A DNA stretch of 64,000 nt from an uncultured Woeseiaceae bacterium. Lineage in GTDB: Bacteria; Pseudomonadota; Gammaproteobacteria; Steroidobacterales; Woeseiaceae. This document shows positions 18,574 to 26,600 of the stretch, one piece after another. The translations under genes were made by a program, and so were the position numbers. The notes beneath the pieces are model-generated. The model searched no databases. It saw only the letters and a program-made list of their open reading frames with translations, and was not told the DNA's origin. Location of the stretch: assembly GCA_905182415.1 (NCBI GenBank), contig CAJJBK010000001.1, positions 1 to 64,000 of the forward strand, given 5' to 3'. Each line of letters opens with the position of its first letter. Positions within the stretch are counted from its first letter, which is position 1.

Positions 18574-19761
18574 TTAAGAAACAAATAATAAGCCAGCAAA
18601 TGCTGCACTCATTAGATTCGCCAAAGAACCAGCAAGTACAGCCTTGAGGCCAAAACGAGCAATAAATTCTTTTCTCTCTGGGACCAATATACCCATTGAT
18701 CCCATTAAAATTGCAATTGAGGCAAAGTTTGCAAATCCACATAAAGAAAAAGTGACAATAACGATAGTTTTTTCACTCATACCAGACAAATATTCAGTCA
18801 AATGACTGAAAGCAACAAACTCATTTAAAATTAATTTTTCCCCGAATAATGCTCCTGCTGCTTGTGCTTCATCCCAAGGAATACTTAATAAATACATAAT
18901 TGGAGAAAAAATCCAACCAAGTATTTTTTGCATAGTCAGATCTTCAATACCAACTAAAGAGCCCACACTTACAAATAAACTGTTCATCATAGCAATCAAC
19001 GCCACAAAAGCAATTAACATAGCACCAATACTAACTACCAATCTAGCACCATCACTCGCCCCAACGGCTGCTGCCATGATGATATTCGTATGAGGGCTTT
19101 TTGTGGCATTGATATCTATATTTTTAATCCCAGAATCATTATTAGAGTCATCTGGCATTATAATTTTTGCCATCAGCAAACCACCCGGAGCTGACATAAA
19201 ACATGCCGCCAAAAGATATTCCAATTGGGCGCCCATTTGGGCATACGCTAAAAGTACAGTACCCGCAACGGATGCTAAACCTGAAACCATTATTGCAAAC
19301 ATTTGAGCATCGCTTACTCTGCTTAGATATGGCTTCACAGCCAATGGCGAACTGTCCATTCCTAGAAATATATTCGCTGCAGCATTCATTGATTCAATGA
19401 TATTTGTACCCAGTATCTTATTAAGTGCACCGCCAATTACATTAACAAATATCTGCATTATTCGAAGGTGGTAAAGGACTGCAGTTAAAGCTGATAGAAA
19501 AATTACTACGGGAAGTGCATTAATTGCAAAACTCCATTCGTTAGCTAATGGACCAAATACAAATGAGACACCTTCTTGAGAAAAATCAATAATATGTCTG
19601 GCGCCATTACTGAGTGTTTGGATTATGAGCTTTCCAAAATCCAGCGTTAGAACAAAATATGCAATCAGAAATTGCAATAAAAACGCCATTACAATTATTC
19701 TAATATTGATTGCTTTACGATTTTCAGAAAATATCCAAGCTATAGCGAGGATTGCACCCAT
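18574..19761 (-). CDS. nupC: Concentrative nucleoside transporter (NupC/CNT family)
   Basis: A 395-residue inner membrane symporter with about nine to ten transmembrane segments. Family marks: IAWIFSENRKAIN at the N-terminus, FLGMDSSPLAVKPYLS, MFAIMVSGLASVAGTVL, and FLSALTAVLYH. It imports nucleosides with Na+ or H+. The first ATG at 19761 gives an N-terminus about ten residues short. The expected residues (ISLLG) are encoded just upstream in frame but without a start codon; an ATG at 19792 would supply them if one base of the TT at 19777-19778 were absent (see findings). Confidence 0.93.
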   Translation of the reverse strand: MGAILAIAWIFSENRKAINIRIIVMAFLLQFLIAYFVLTLDFGKLIIQTLSNGARHIIDFSQEGVSFVFGPLANEWSFAINALPVVIFLSALTAVLYHLRIMQIFVNVIGGALNKILGTNIIESMNAAANIFLGMDSSPLAVKPYLSRVSDAQMFAIMVSGLASVAGTVLLAYAQMGAQLEYLLAACFMSAPGGLLMAKIIMPDDSNNDSGIKNIDINATKSPHTNIIMAAAVGASDGARLVVSIGAMLIAFVALIAMMNSLFVSVGSLVGIEDLTMQKILGWIFSPIMYLLSIPWDEAQAAGALFGEKLILNEFVAFSHLTEYLSGMSEKTIVIVTFSLCGFANFASIAILMGSMGILVPERKEFIARFGLKAVLAGSLANLMSAAFAGLLFVS

Positions 19762-19881
19762 ACCTAATAGACTAATAATATATATTCTCCATTTAACCCA
19801 TAACCAAAAGAAGGGGCTGTAGCTTTTAAAAGAATTATACTATAGGTTATCTTAATAATTTTAAATACACATAAAAATATC

Positions 19882-21294
19882 ATGCATAGAAATATAAATT
19901 TATCCTACTTGTTGCTTTTCCTAGTAATGGTCTCATCCAATTCCTGCACTCAAGGAGTCAATACTGAAAAACGTCATGTAGATATCATCTTAGAAGCAGA
20001 TCATATCCTCACAATGAACTCTTCAGACACTATTCTCAAAAATGCAGCTATCGCTATAAATAATGGTGTGATTTTAGATATAGATGATAAAAAAATCATA
20101 GATCAAAAATATCGGACTGATCAGCGAATCTCAGGCAAAAATAAAATTGCACTACCTGGGTTAATCAATGGCCACACTCATGCTGCAATGACATTACTTA
20201 GAGGTATTGCCGATGATCGCTCTCTCATTGATTGGCTAAATAATTACATATTTCCATTAGAACAAGAATTTGTTGACGCAGATTTTGTCAGAATTGGCAC
20301 AGAACTAGCTTGCTGGGAAATGATCAGAGGTGGTACTACAACTTTTGTCGATATGTATTTCTACCCAGAAGTTATCTCTAAAGCTGTTGCTCAATGTGGT
20401 CTTAGAGGTCTAATTTCATCGACAGTTAGTAATAACCAAACACCTAACGCTAAAAATGCTCAAGATGCCATTAATGGAGGCAAAGAATATATTGATCGTT
20501 GGACAAATAAAACTTCTACCATCACTCCAATTTTAGGCCCTCATGCAATCTATACTTTGAATCTTGATCAATTAAAAGAGACACGTCGAGTAGCAAATCT
20601 CACTGATACTCCAATCAGTATTCACTTATCTGAATCAGAGTTTGAATTAGAATACTCAAAAACAACTTATGGAATGACGAGTATTGAAGCGCTTGATTCG
20701 ATTGATTTCTTCAAAGGAAGAACTATTGCAGCGCATGTGGTTTGGCCTACAAAAAAAGAAATTGAAATTCTTGCAGAACGTAATGTGGGAGTAATTCATA
20801 ATCCCACATCTAATATGAAATTGGCTAGTGGTATAGCACCAATCACGGAAATGTTAGATGCTGGTATTCTTATTGGGATAGGTACTGATGGAGCGGCCAG
20901 CAATAATGACTTAGATATGTGGGAAGAAATGCGTTTAGCAGCGCTTTTGCAAAAAGTTACTCAAATGAATCCCGAGGTTTTACCTGCCACAACGGTATTA
21001 AGAATGGCCACAACGAATGCTGCAAAAATAATTGGCCTCGACGAAAAAGTAGGCAAACTCGAAATTGGAATGGATGCTGACATAATACAAGTTGCATTCG
21101 ATGATGTTCATCATCAGCCTAATTATGATATTGCATCCCATTTAGTATATGTAACGGATGAACAAGATGTTGAAACTGTTATTGTGAATGGAAAATTATT
21201 GATGCATAAGGATCAATTTTTTACCTTAGATACGGAAAAAATATCTAAAGAAGTAGCTATTATGTCAACCAAAATAGCTACTTCAATCAAATAA
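19882..21294 (+). CDS. Exported MtaD-like adenosine/methylthioadenosine/SAH deaminase
   Basis: A 470-residue amidohydrolase of the TrzN/AtzB/MtaD group, which deaminates S-adenosylhomocysteine, methylthioadenosine or adenosine. Blocks seen: GLINGHTHAAMTLLRGIADD (H-x-H metal site), RGGTTTFVDMY, GVIHNPTSNMKLASGIAP and IGIGTDGAASNNDLDMWEEM (catalytic Asp), a close match to MtaD. Unlike the usual cytoplasmic enzyme it has a signal sequence (residues 7-18), followed by SNSC22, a weak lipobox. It is therefore predicted to be periplasmic or a lipoprotein, acting before nucleoside uptake by the divergent NupC. Confidence 0.88.
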   Translation: MHRNINLSYLLLFLVMVSSNSCTQGVNTEKRHVDIILEADHILTMNSSDTILKNAAIAINNGVILDIDDKKIIDQKYRTDQRISGKNKIALPGLINGHTHAAMTLLRGIADDRSLIDWLNNYIFPLEQEFVDADFVRIGTELACWEMIRGGTTTFVDMYFYPEVISKAVAQCGLRGLISSTVSNNQTPNAKNAQDAINGGKEYIDRWTNKTSTITPILGPHAIYTLNLDQLKETRRVANLTDTPISIHLSESEFELEYSKTTYGMTSIEALDSIDFFKGRTIAAHVVWPTKKEIEILAERNVGVIHNPTSNMKLASGIAPITEMLDAGILIGIGTDGAASNNDLDMWEEMRLAALLQKVTQMNPEVLPATTVLRMATTNAAKIIGLDEKVGKLEIGMDADIIQVAFDDVHHQPNYDIASHLVYVTDEQDVETVIVNGKLLMHKDQFFTLDTEKISKEVAIMSTKIATSIK

Positions 21295-21295
21295 A

Positions 21296-21655
21296 TTAGT
21301 GCTCAGCGCCGCTATTGTGATAAACAGGGACAAAATCACTTTCAGTGAAAAATTCTACCCGCGTTAGAAATGTATAATCACTTTCTATAGCCATAAGGCC
21401 GATAAATATAACAACAAATACGGGCGGCAATAAAATAGCTAATTGCAATGCCTTTCTCTCCCATGTCATATGCATAAAGATAGCTGTTATAAAATAAGCT
21501 TTAACAAACATGAAAACTAAAATCAATGTCCATCTTAATGTGCCTTGAAGTTGAAAATAATCAACCGCATATGAAAACCCACTGACTACAAATAATAGTA
21601 TCCAAACTGAATAATAGATACTTAAAGGATGTTGGTTTTGTTCAGAACCTGACAT
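21296..21655 (-). CDS. Cytochrome c oxidase subunit IV-like protein
   Basis: A 119-residue membrane protein with three predicted transmembrane helices. The stretch VKAYFITAIFMHMTWERK is characteristic of the prokaryotic cytochrome c oxidase subunit IV (COX4_pro/CyoD-like) family. It is the last gene of the leftward oxidase operon, 18 bases after the second subunit III gene, and its end is one base from the convergent deaminase gene. The role is structural or assembly support within the oxidase. Confidence 0.87.
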   Translation of the reverse strand: MSGSEQNQHPLSIYYSVWILLFVVSGFSYAVDYFQLQGTLRWTLILVFMFVKAYFITAIFMHMTWERKALQLAILLPPVFVVIFIGLMAIESDYTFLTRVEFFTESDFVPVYHNSGAEH

Positions 21656-21673
21656 ATGAAAATACTCCCATCA

Positions 21674-22363
21674 TTACCATAAGTAGAAAAATGCAAAAAT
21701 AAATACCCACACAAGGTCGACAAAATGCCAATACAAACCTGCAATTTCGACAATCTCATAATTGTTACCACGTCTTTCATAGAAGCCATTCTTTACCCTA
21801 AAGGCAACCACAAGCAAGTAAATAACACCGCCCGTGACATGCAATCCATGAAAGCCCGTAATCATAAAAAAGGCAGACCCAAATTGAGCCGCACCCATTG
21901 GATTATACCAAGGCCTAACACCTTCATCGACAATCAATTTAGTCCACTCAAACATTTGCATTCCTACAAAAGAAGCACCCAGCACGGCAGTTGCCACCAT
22001 TAGCCAAAATGTCTTTTCTTTTTCTTTCCGATAACCCATATTCACGGCCATCGCCATCGTTCCACTTGAGGTAATTAGAATGAAAGTCATTATAGCAATA
22101 AGCAATAATGGTATCGGCTCTCCACCCATGCTCAATGCAAATACTTCACTAGTAAGTGGCCAAGGGTCCTGAACAGACATTCTTACTGTCATGTAACCTA
22201 TCAAAAAGGTGCTAAATATAAACGTATCACTTAGTAGAAAAATCCACATCATTGCCTTACCCCAAGGCACATGAAAAGCTTGTTTATCGGCAGAGTAGTC
22301 AGCAACTGCACCTGCAAAGGTATCTCCAGCTTCTACTGCTTCTGTCATAGGTGCATCTGACAT
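21674..22363 (-). CDS. Cytochrome c oxidase subunit III
   Basis: A 229-residue membrane protein with about six to seven helices. GKAMMWIFLLSDTFIFSTFL and the C-terminal MITGFHGLHVTGGVIYLLVV, then AGLYWHFVDLVWVFIFAFFYLW, are signature subunit III blocks. It is the second of two subunit-III-fold genes in this operon and the more canonical one. It supports proton uptake and stability of the catalytic core. There is a 19-base gap to the preceding gene. Confidence 0.95.
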   Translation of the reverse strand: MSDAPMTEAVEAGDTFAGAVADYSADKQAFHVPWGKAMMWIFLLSDTFIFSTFLIGYMTVRMSVQDPWPLTSEVFALSMGGEPIPLLLIAIMTFILITSSGTMAMAVNMGYRKEKEKTFWLMVATAVLGASFVGMQMFEWTKLIVDEGVRPWYNPMGAAQFGSAFFMITGFHGLHVTGGVIYLLVVAFRVKNGFYERRGNNYEIVEIAGLYWHFVDLVWVFIFAFFYLW

Positions 22364-22382
22364 ATGTAATCCTTCTTCTTAA

Positions 22383-23045
22383 TTAAGTTGAAATCATTAA
22401 ACTAAATAACAATGCCCAAACCAGCAATAAAAAATGCCAATAAACGGTACATAGATCTACACTTATACGAATGGATTCAATATCAGTGTCTTTAGATACT
22501 CTAATCACCGATCTACCCCAGACATATAGACCCCCTAAAAGATGAAGTCCATGCATAGCGGTTAAGACATAGAAAAATGCGATCGAAGGATTCGTATTAA
22601 CATACATACCCTTATCTATAAGTTGTTGCCAAGCACTATACTGACCAACAAGGAAGAGTATTGAAAAAATTCCTGCGGTAATTAATCCCAATCTAATCTG
22701 TTTCGCATTTTTCTTTAATGCAACTGAGCTGGTCCACTGGTAAGCAATACTTGCAAGCACCAAAAAGCCAGTATTAACCCAAAGTACTACTGGCTCGTTC
22801 ATGGGGCTCCAATCTGGCATCGTCATTCTCAATGTATATGCACTAGCAAATAATGCAAACATTGAGGTTGCAACAGCTAAAAATGTAGTAAGTCCAATTG
22901 TTTGTGCATTTGATTTAAGAGACTTCCCAGAAACAGCGTCCGCCTCAGCATCGGATACCCATGGCTGCATATTAAGAGTCTGTCTTAGCAACCAAAAAAT
23001 TAAAGTTGCCATAATAACAGCCAGAAATATAAGCGTTATTGTCAT
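22383..23045 (-). CDS. Second cytochrome c oxidase subunit III-like protein
   Basis: A 220-residue membrane protein with the subunit III core: FFYVLTAMHGLHLLGGLYVW, then TVYWHFLLLVWALLFSLM at the C-terminus. The N-terminus is divergent, with a hydrophilic segment (residues 30-48) after the first helix. Its start overlaps the end of the subunit I gene by four bases. Two tandem subunit-III-fold genes in one oxidase operon suggest either a heterodimeric subunit III or one copy taking another structural role. Confidence 0.9.
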   Translation of the reverse strand: MTITLIFLAVIMATLIFWLLRQTLNMQPWVSDAEADAVSGKSLKSNAQTIGLTTFLAVATSMFALFASAYTLRMTMPDWSPMNEPVVLWVNTGFLVLASIAYQWTSSVALKKNAKQIRLGLITAGIFSILFLVGQYSAWQQLIDKGMYVNTNPSIAFFYVLTAMHGLHLLGGLYVWGRSVIRVSKDTDIESIRISVDLCTVYWHFLLLVWALLFSLMIST

Positions 23046-24835
23046 TTCTCTTGATCTGTCTCAAATGAAAAACCAGTGCTTACACCATGCTCACGACCAA
23101 CAGGCACTTCGCTAGCAGGCACAGTTTGTGGCGTATAATCTTGTTCTTGTCCTGGAACACTATAATCATAAGCCCATCGGTGCACTACAGGTAAATCATG
23201 CCCCCAATTTCCATGTTTTGGCGGTTGATCAGGTGTCAGCCATTCAAGTGACGTGGCACCCCAGCAATTTTTTTCAGCTTTCTTTCCCTTCCATAGACTC
23301 ATAAAGATATTTATGAAAAAGAGTAATTGAGCAGCAGCTAAGATAATTGCAGCAACTGTGATACTAGCATTCAACATTTGTGCTGATTCTGGTAAAAAGT
23401 CAGTTGTGCCCATTGAGAAATAACGTCGAGGAACACCTTGAAAGCCTAGATAATGCATTGGCAGATAAACCGAATACGCTCCTAGGAATGTCAACCAGAA
23501 GTGCCATTTGCCCAGTGTTTCGTTAAACATTTTACCAGACATCAAAGGGAACCAATGATAAAGAGAGGCGAATACCACTAATACTGGAGAAACACCCATC
23601 ACCATATGAAAGTGCGCGACTACAAAATATGTATCTGATAACGGTAAATCAATTACAACATTTCCTAAAAATATTCCTGTCAAGCCTCCATGTATGAATG
23701 TAAAGATAAATGCAATAGCAAATAACATAGGAACCCTAAGATGAATATTACCTTGCCAAAGCGTTAGGACCCAGTTGTATACCTTCAAAGCCGTGGGAAC
23801 AGCAATAATGAGTGTTGTGGTGGCAAAGAAAAATCCAAAGTATGGATTCATTCCACTAACATACATATGGTGAGCCCAAACTATAAAACTGAGACCACCA
23901 ATTGCAAGGATCGCCCAAACCATCATTCTGTATCCAAAGATATTTTTACGTGCGTGTGTGGCTAATACATCTGATACGAGTCCAAATGCTGGGAGTGCAA
24001 CTATATATACTTCTGGATGACCAAAGAACCAAAATAGATGCTGGAACAAAATCGGACTTCCATCATTGTAACTTAACTGCTCACCAGCAGAGATCATCGC
24101 TGGCATAAAGAAACTAGTTTTTATTGTGGTATCTAGAATCATCATGATTGCACTCACCAAAAGTGCAGGAAAAGCCAATAATGCTAATACGGTTGCCATG
24201 AAGATGCCCCATATAGACAAAGGCATACGCATCAACGTCATGCCTTTGCATCTAGCCTGTAAGACTGTAGTGACATAATTTAATCCACCCATCGTGGCAG
24301 CAACAATAAACACTGCCAATGAGACCAACATCAAAATAATCCCCATTCCGGCCCCTGGTGTACCAGCAGAAATTGATTGAGGTGGATAAAGCGTCCATCC
24401 AGCACCTGTCGTACCTCCAGGAACAAAGAAGCTTGCAAGAAGGATTATTACAGACAGTAAATAAAACCAAACACTAAGCATGTTTAAAAATGGAAAGACC
24501 ATATCACGCGAACCGCACATCAATGGTATTAGATAATTACCAAAGCCACCGAGAAAGAGGGCGGTTAATAGATATACCACCATGATCATGCCGTGCATAG
24601 TAACAAATTGATAATAACTTTCAGGGTTAATCACTGCGAAGGAATTTGGGAACCCTAATTGCAGTCGCATTAATATTGATAGACCTAAAGCGATTAATCC
24701 GACAAGAATGGCGATACCACCATATTGAATGGCAATCACTTTATGATCTTGACTCCATACATATTTCGTTAAAAATGTTTGTGGATCATGGTGCTCTTGC
24801 TCATGATCTCTATCTGCAAATGCTACAAAGGCCAT
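23042..24835 (-). CDS. ctaD: Cytochrome c oxidase subunit I
   Basis: A 597-residue haem-copper oxidase catalytic subunit with twelve core helices. The binuclear-centre block QHLFWFFGHPEVYIVALPAF contains the CuB His, the cross-linked Tyr and the helix VI Glu of A-type enzymes. MYVSGMNPYFG and the VIDLPLSDTYFVVAHFHMVMGV block provide the remaining CuB/haem ligands. The C-terminal extension (about residues 530-597) is hydrophilic and lies on one side of the membrane. It reduces O2 to water and pumps protons. It follows the subunit II gene after 57 bases. Confidence 0.97.
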   Translation of the reverse strand: MAFVAFADRDHEQEHHDPQTFLTKYVWSQDHKVIAIQYGGIAILVGLIALGLSILMRLQLGFPNSFAVINPESYYQFVTMHGMIMVVYLLTALFLGGFGNYLIPLMCGSRDMVFPFLNMLSVWFYLLSVIILLASFFVPGGTTGAGWTLYPPQSISAGTPGAGMGIILMLVSLAVFIVAATMGGLNYVTTVLQARCKGMTLMRMPLSIWGIFMATVLALLAFPALLVSAIMMILDTTIKTSFFMPAMISAGEQLSYNDGSPILFQHLFWFFGHPEVYIVALPAFGLVSDVLATHARKNIFGYRMMVWAILAIGGLSFIVWAHHMYVSGMNPYFGFFFATTTLIIAVPTALKVYNWVLTLWQGNIHLRVPMLFAIAFIFTFIHGGLTGIFLGNVVIDLPLSDTYFVVAHFHMVMGVSPVLVVFASLYHWFPLMSGKMFNETLGKWHFWLTFLGAYSVYLPMHYLGFQGVPRRYFSMGTTDFLPESAQMLNASITVAAIILAAAQLLFFINIFMSLWKGKKAEKNCWGATSLEWLTPDQPPKHGNWGHDLPVVHRWAYDYSVPGQEQDYTPQTVPASEVPVGREHGVSTGFSFETDQEK

Positions 24836-24892
24836 TCGGCTCCCCTTACTTTTCTATCGATTTGAAATTGAATATTTATATCTAAACTTCTT

Positions 24893-26251
24893 TTATAATG
24901 TATTTATGTAAGCCACAAGATCGTCTATTTTCTTATCATCTTGCAAAATTCTTGCCATAAAGCTCATCTGCTTACCATAATAATCTTTAGGGTGCTGACC
25001 TCTAACCCCATGCTTGAAATTCTTTAACTGTCTTTGTAAATACCAGTCAGTCATCCCAGCCATTCTAGGTGCATTCATTTCTTTAATCCCCTGTGCATTA
25101 CCACCATGACAGTAGGCACAAACCGCATAGGATTTTTCTCCGCTCTGGATATCACCTGTAATTGTTTTTGGTGCTGGATTATCAGGAAAAGTTTGAATAT
25201 GTGCGATTACATTATCAATAGCCTCATCATTAAATAGAACCATTGACATTGGTGCCATCTGCTGGCCATAAATATCATCTTTGTGAGAGCCACGCAGACC
25301 GCCTTTATAATTCTCCAATTGTTTTCTTAGGTACCATTCACTCTGGCCTGAGATTTTTGGGGCATTCAAAACAGTCATGCCTTCACCTTGTTGTCCATGG
25401 CATGCAGCACATATAGCATATTGTGTAGCTGCAGTACTTGGCTCTGGGTTATAGGCAAGTCGGACCTGTGTATCATTAAATGTTGGGTTAGATGCCACCC
25501 ACTTTTCAAAGTCTTGGCCGTCCTCAACAATGACTGCTCCACGCATTGCATGGTGAGCGATACCACATAACTCTTCACATAAAAGATCATAACGACCAGT
25601 TTTTGTCGGCGTGAACCATAAGCTGGTAACCATGCCGGGAACCATATCCATTTTCACTCTAAACTGTGCCACAGTAAAATTATGCAACACATCCTTTGAA
25701 CGTAAATTCAAATTAACTGGCACATTAATAGGTAAATGAAGTTCAGGGCTGCTTATGAGGATATCATCTTGTCCAACCGGATCATCATAATCCATACCAA
25801 ATGGGTTATCATGCGTTATTAACTTGCCGCTTACATTACCAAACTCACCATCTGCACCCGGCAAACGGTAACTCCAATGCCACTGTTGACCTAATACCTC
25901 TACTTGCATTGCATTTTCAGGTACATCGACAAAACGCCCCCACACAAACAGTCCCGGGGCTAGCATTGCAACAATACCAATAGTAGTAAAAATAGTTAGC
26001 CAGGTTTCTAATTTGGTATTTTCGGGATCGTATGAAGCTTTTTTGCCAGGTGCTGTTTTATATTTAATCACGGCATACGCCATGAATAAATTGATCGCGA
26101 CAAAAACGAAACCAGTCACCCAAAATGTAAGATTAATTGTGTCGTCGATCTGGCTCCAATTTGATGCCAATGGAGTAAACGTCCAAGGACTTATAAAATG
26201 GAATACCACTGAACCCACAACCAAAAGAATTAGAACAATTGCCATTGACAT
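24893..26251 (-). CDS. Cytochrome c oxidase subunit II with two fused cytochrome c domains
   Basis: A 452-residue protein: two transmembrane helices (about 5-20 and 40-60, with a third hydrophobic stretch 87-103), then a cupredoxin CuA domain (GQQWHWSYRLPG at 121-132; ligands His190, Cys225, Cys229, His233, Met236), then two tandem cytochrome c domains with haem motifs CAACH (281-285) and CAYCH (378-382) and candidate axial Met residues in QMAPM and QMSFM. Ordinary aa3 subunit II ends after CuA, and caa3 types add one haem; this one adds two. Electrons should run cytochrome c, haem c, CuA, haem a. It is the first gene of the oxidase operon, with AAGGA upstream of its ATG. Confidence 0.95.
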   Translation of the reverse strand: MSMAIVLILLVVGSVVFHFISPWTFTPLASNWSQIDDTINLTFWVTGFVFVAINLFMAYAVIKYKTAPGKKASYDPENTKLETWLTIFTTIGIVAMLAPGLFVWGRFVDVPENAMQVEVLGQQWHWSYRLPGADGEFGNVSGKLITHDNPFGMDYDDPVGQDDILISSPELHLPINVPVNLNLRSKDVLHNFTVAQFRVKMDMVPGMVTSLWFTPTKTGRYDLLCEELCGIAHHAMRGAVIVEDGQDFEKWVASNPTFNDTQVRLAYNPEPSTAATQYAICAACHGQQGEGMTVLNAPKISGQSEWYLRKQLENYKGGLRGSHKDDIYGQQMAPMSMVLFNDEAIDNVIAHIQTFPDNPAPKTITGDIQSGEKSYAVCAYCHGGNAQGIKEMNAPRMAGMTDWYLQRQLKNFKHGVRGQHPKDYYGKQMSFMARILQDDKKIDDLVAYINTL

Positions 26252-26600
26252 ACTCGATGAATCCTTAATTTATTTTATCAAAAATCATAATTACGACTTT
26301 ACTTACTCTCTAGTGCGCAATTTTTTTTTCTCACAATTTAAATAATTGTCAAAATATTACTTACTTAAAGTTTATTAGATAGGAAAAATATTATATTTAT
26401 CAATAATTTATTATATTTTTAAATATTTCATTATTTTCAAAATAAATGTCTCTCCCCCCCTTAAATATCTAAGTTACTGCGAAATATAATGTATTCATAA
26501 AATGATTGCCATAACTCTAAAATATTCGTTACATTATGAAAACAAATATAAGCTATTTTTAATATGGCAATCAGGATTGCACAATTCTAAGAAATGTGAA
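26252..26600. other. 349-base AT-rich region without a gene, upstream of the oxidase operon
   Basis: This is the longest gene-free stretch in the window and lies upstream of the leftward oxidase operon. It is extremely AT-rich, with a T9 run (26321-26329), a C7 run (26454-26460) and many TATTTA-like words. Read on the minus strand it contains TTGACA (26347-26352), a perfect -35 word, but no good -10 at 16-18 bases. It probably holds the oxidase promoter. I see no small gene, RNA or repeat array in it. Confidence 0.5.
26333..26349. promoter_or_regulatory. Inverted repeat in the oxidase promoter region
   Basis: ACAATT-TAAAT-AATTGT: perfect six-base arms with a five-base spacer, overlapping the candidate -35 word TTGACA on the minus strand and 82-98 bases upstream of the subunit II ATG. 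The position suits an operator, but in such AT-rich DNA chance occurrence is likely. It does not match an FNR or Anr box. Confidence 0.25.

Noticed and set aside
26454-26460. Run of seven C in AT-rich DNA, considered as a phase-variation tract
   Set aside because: It lies about 200 bases from the nearest start, is short, and sits in no coding frame or promoter element I can define.
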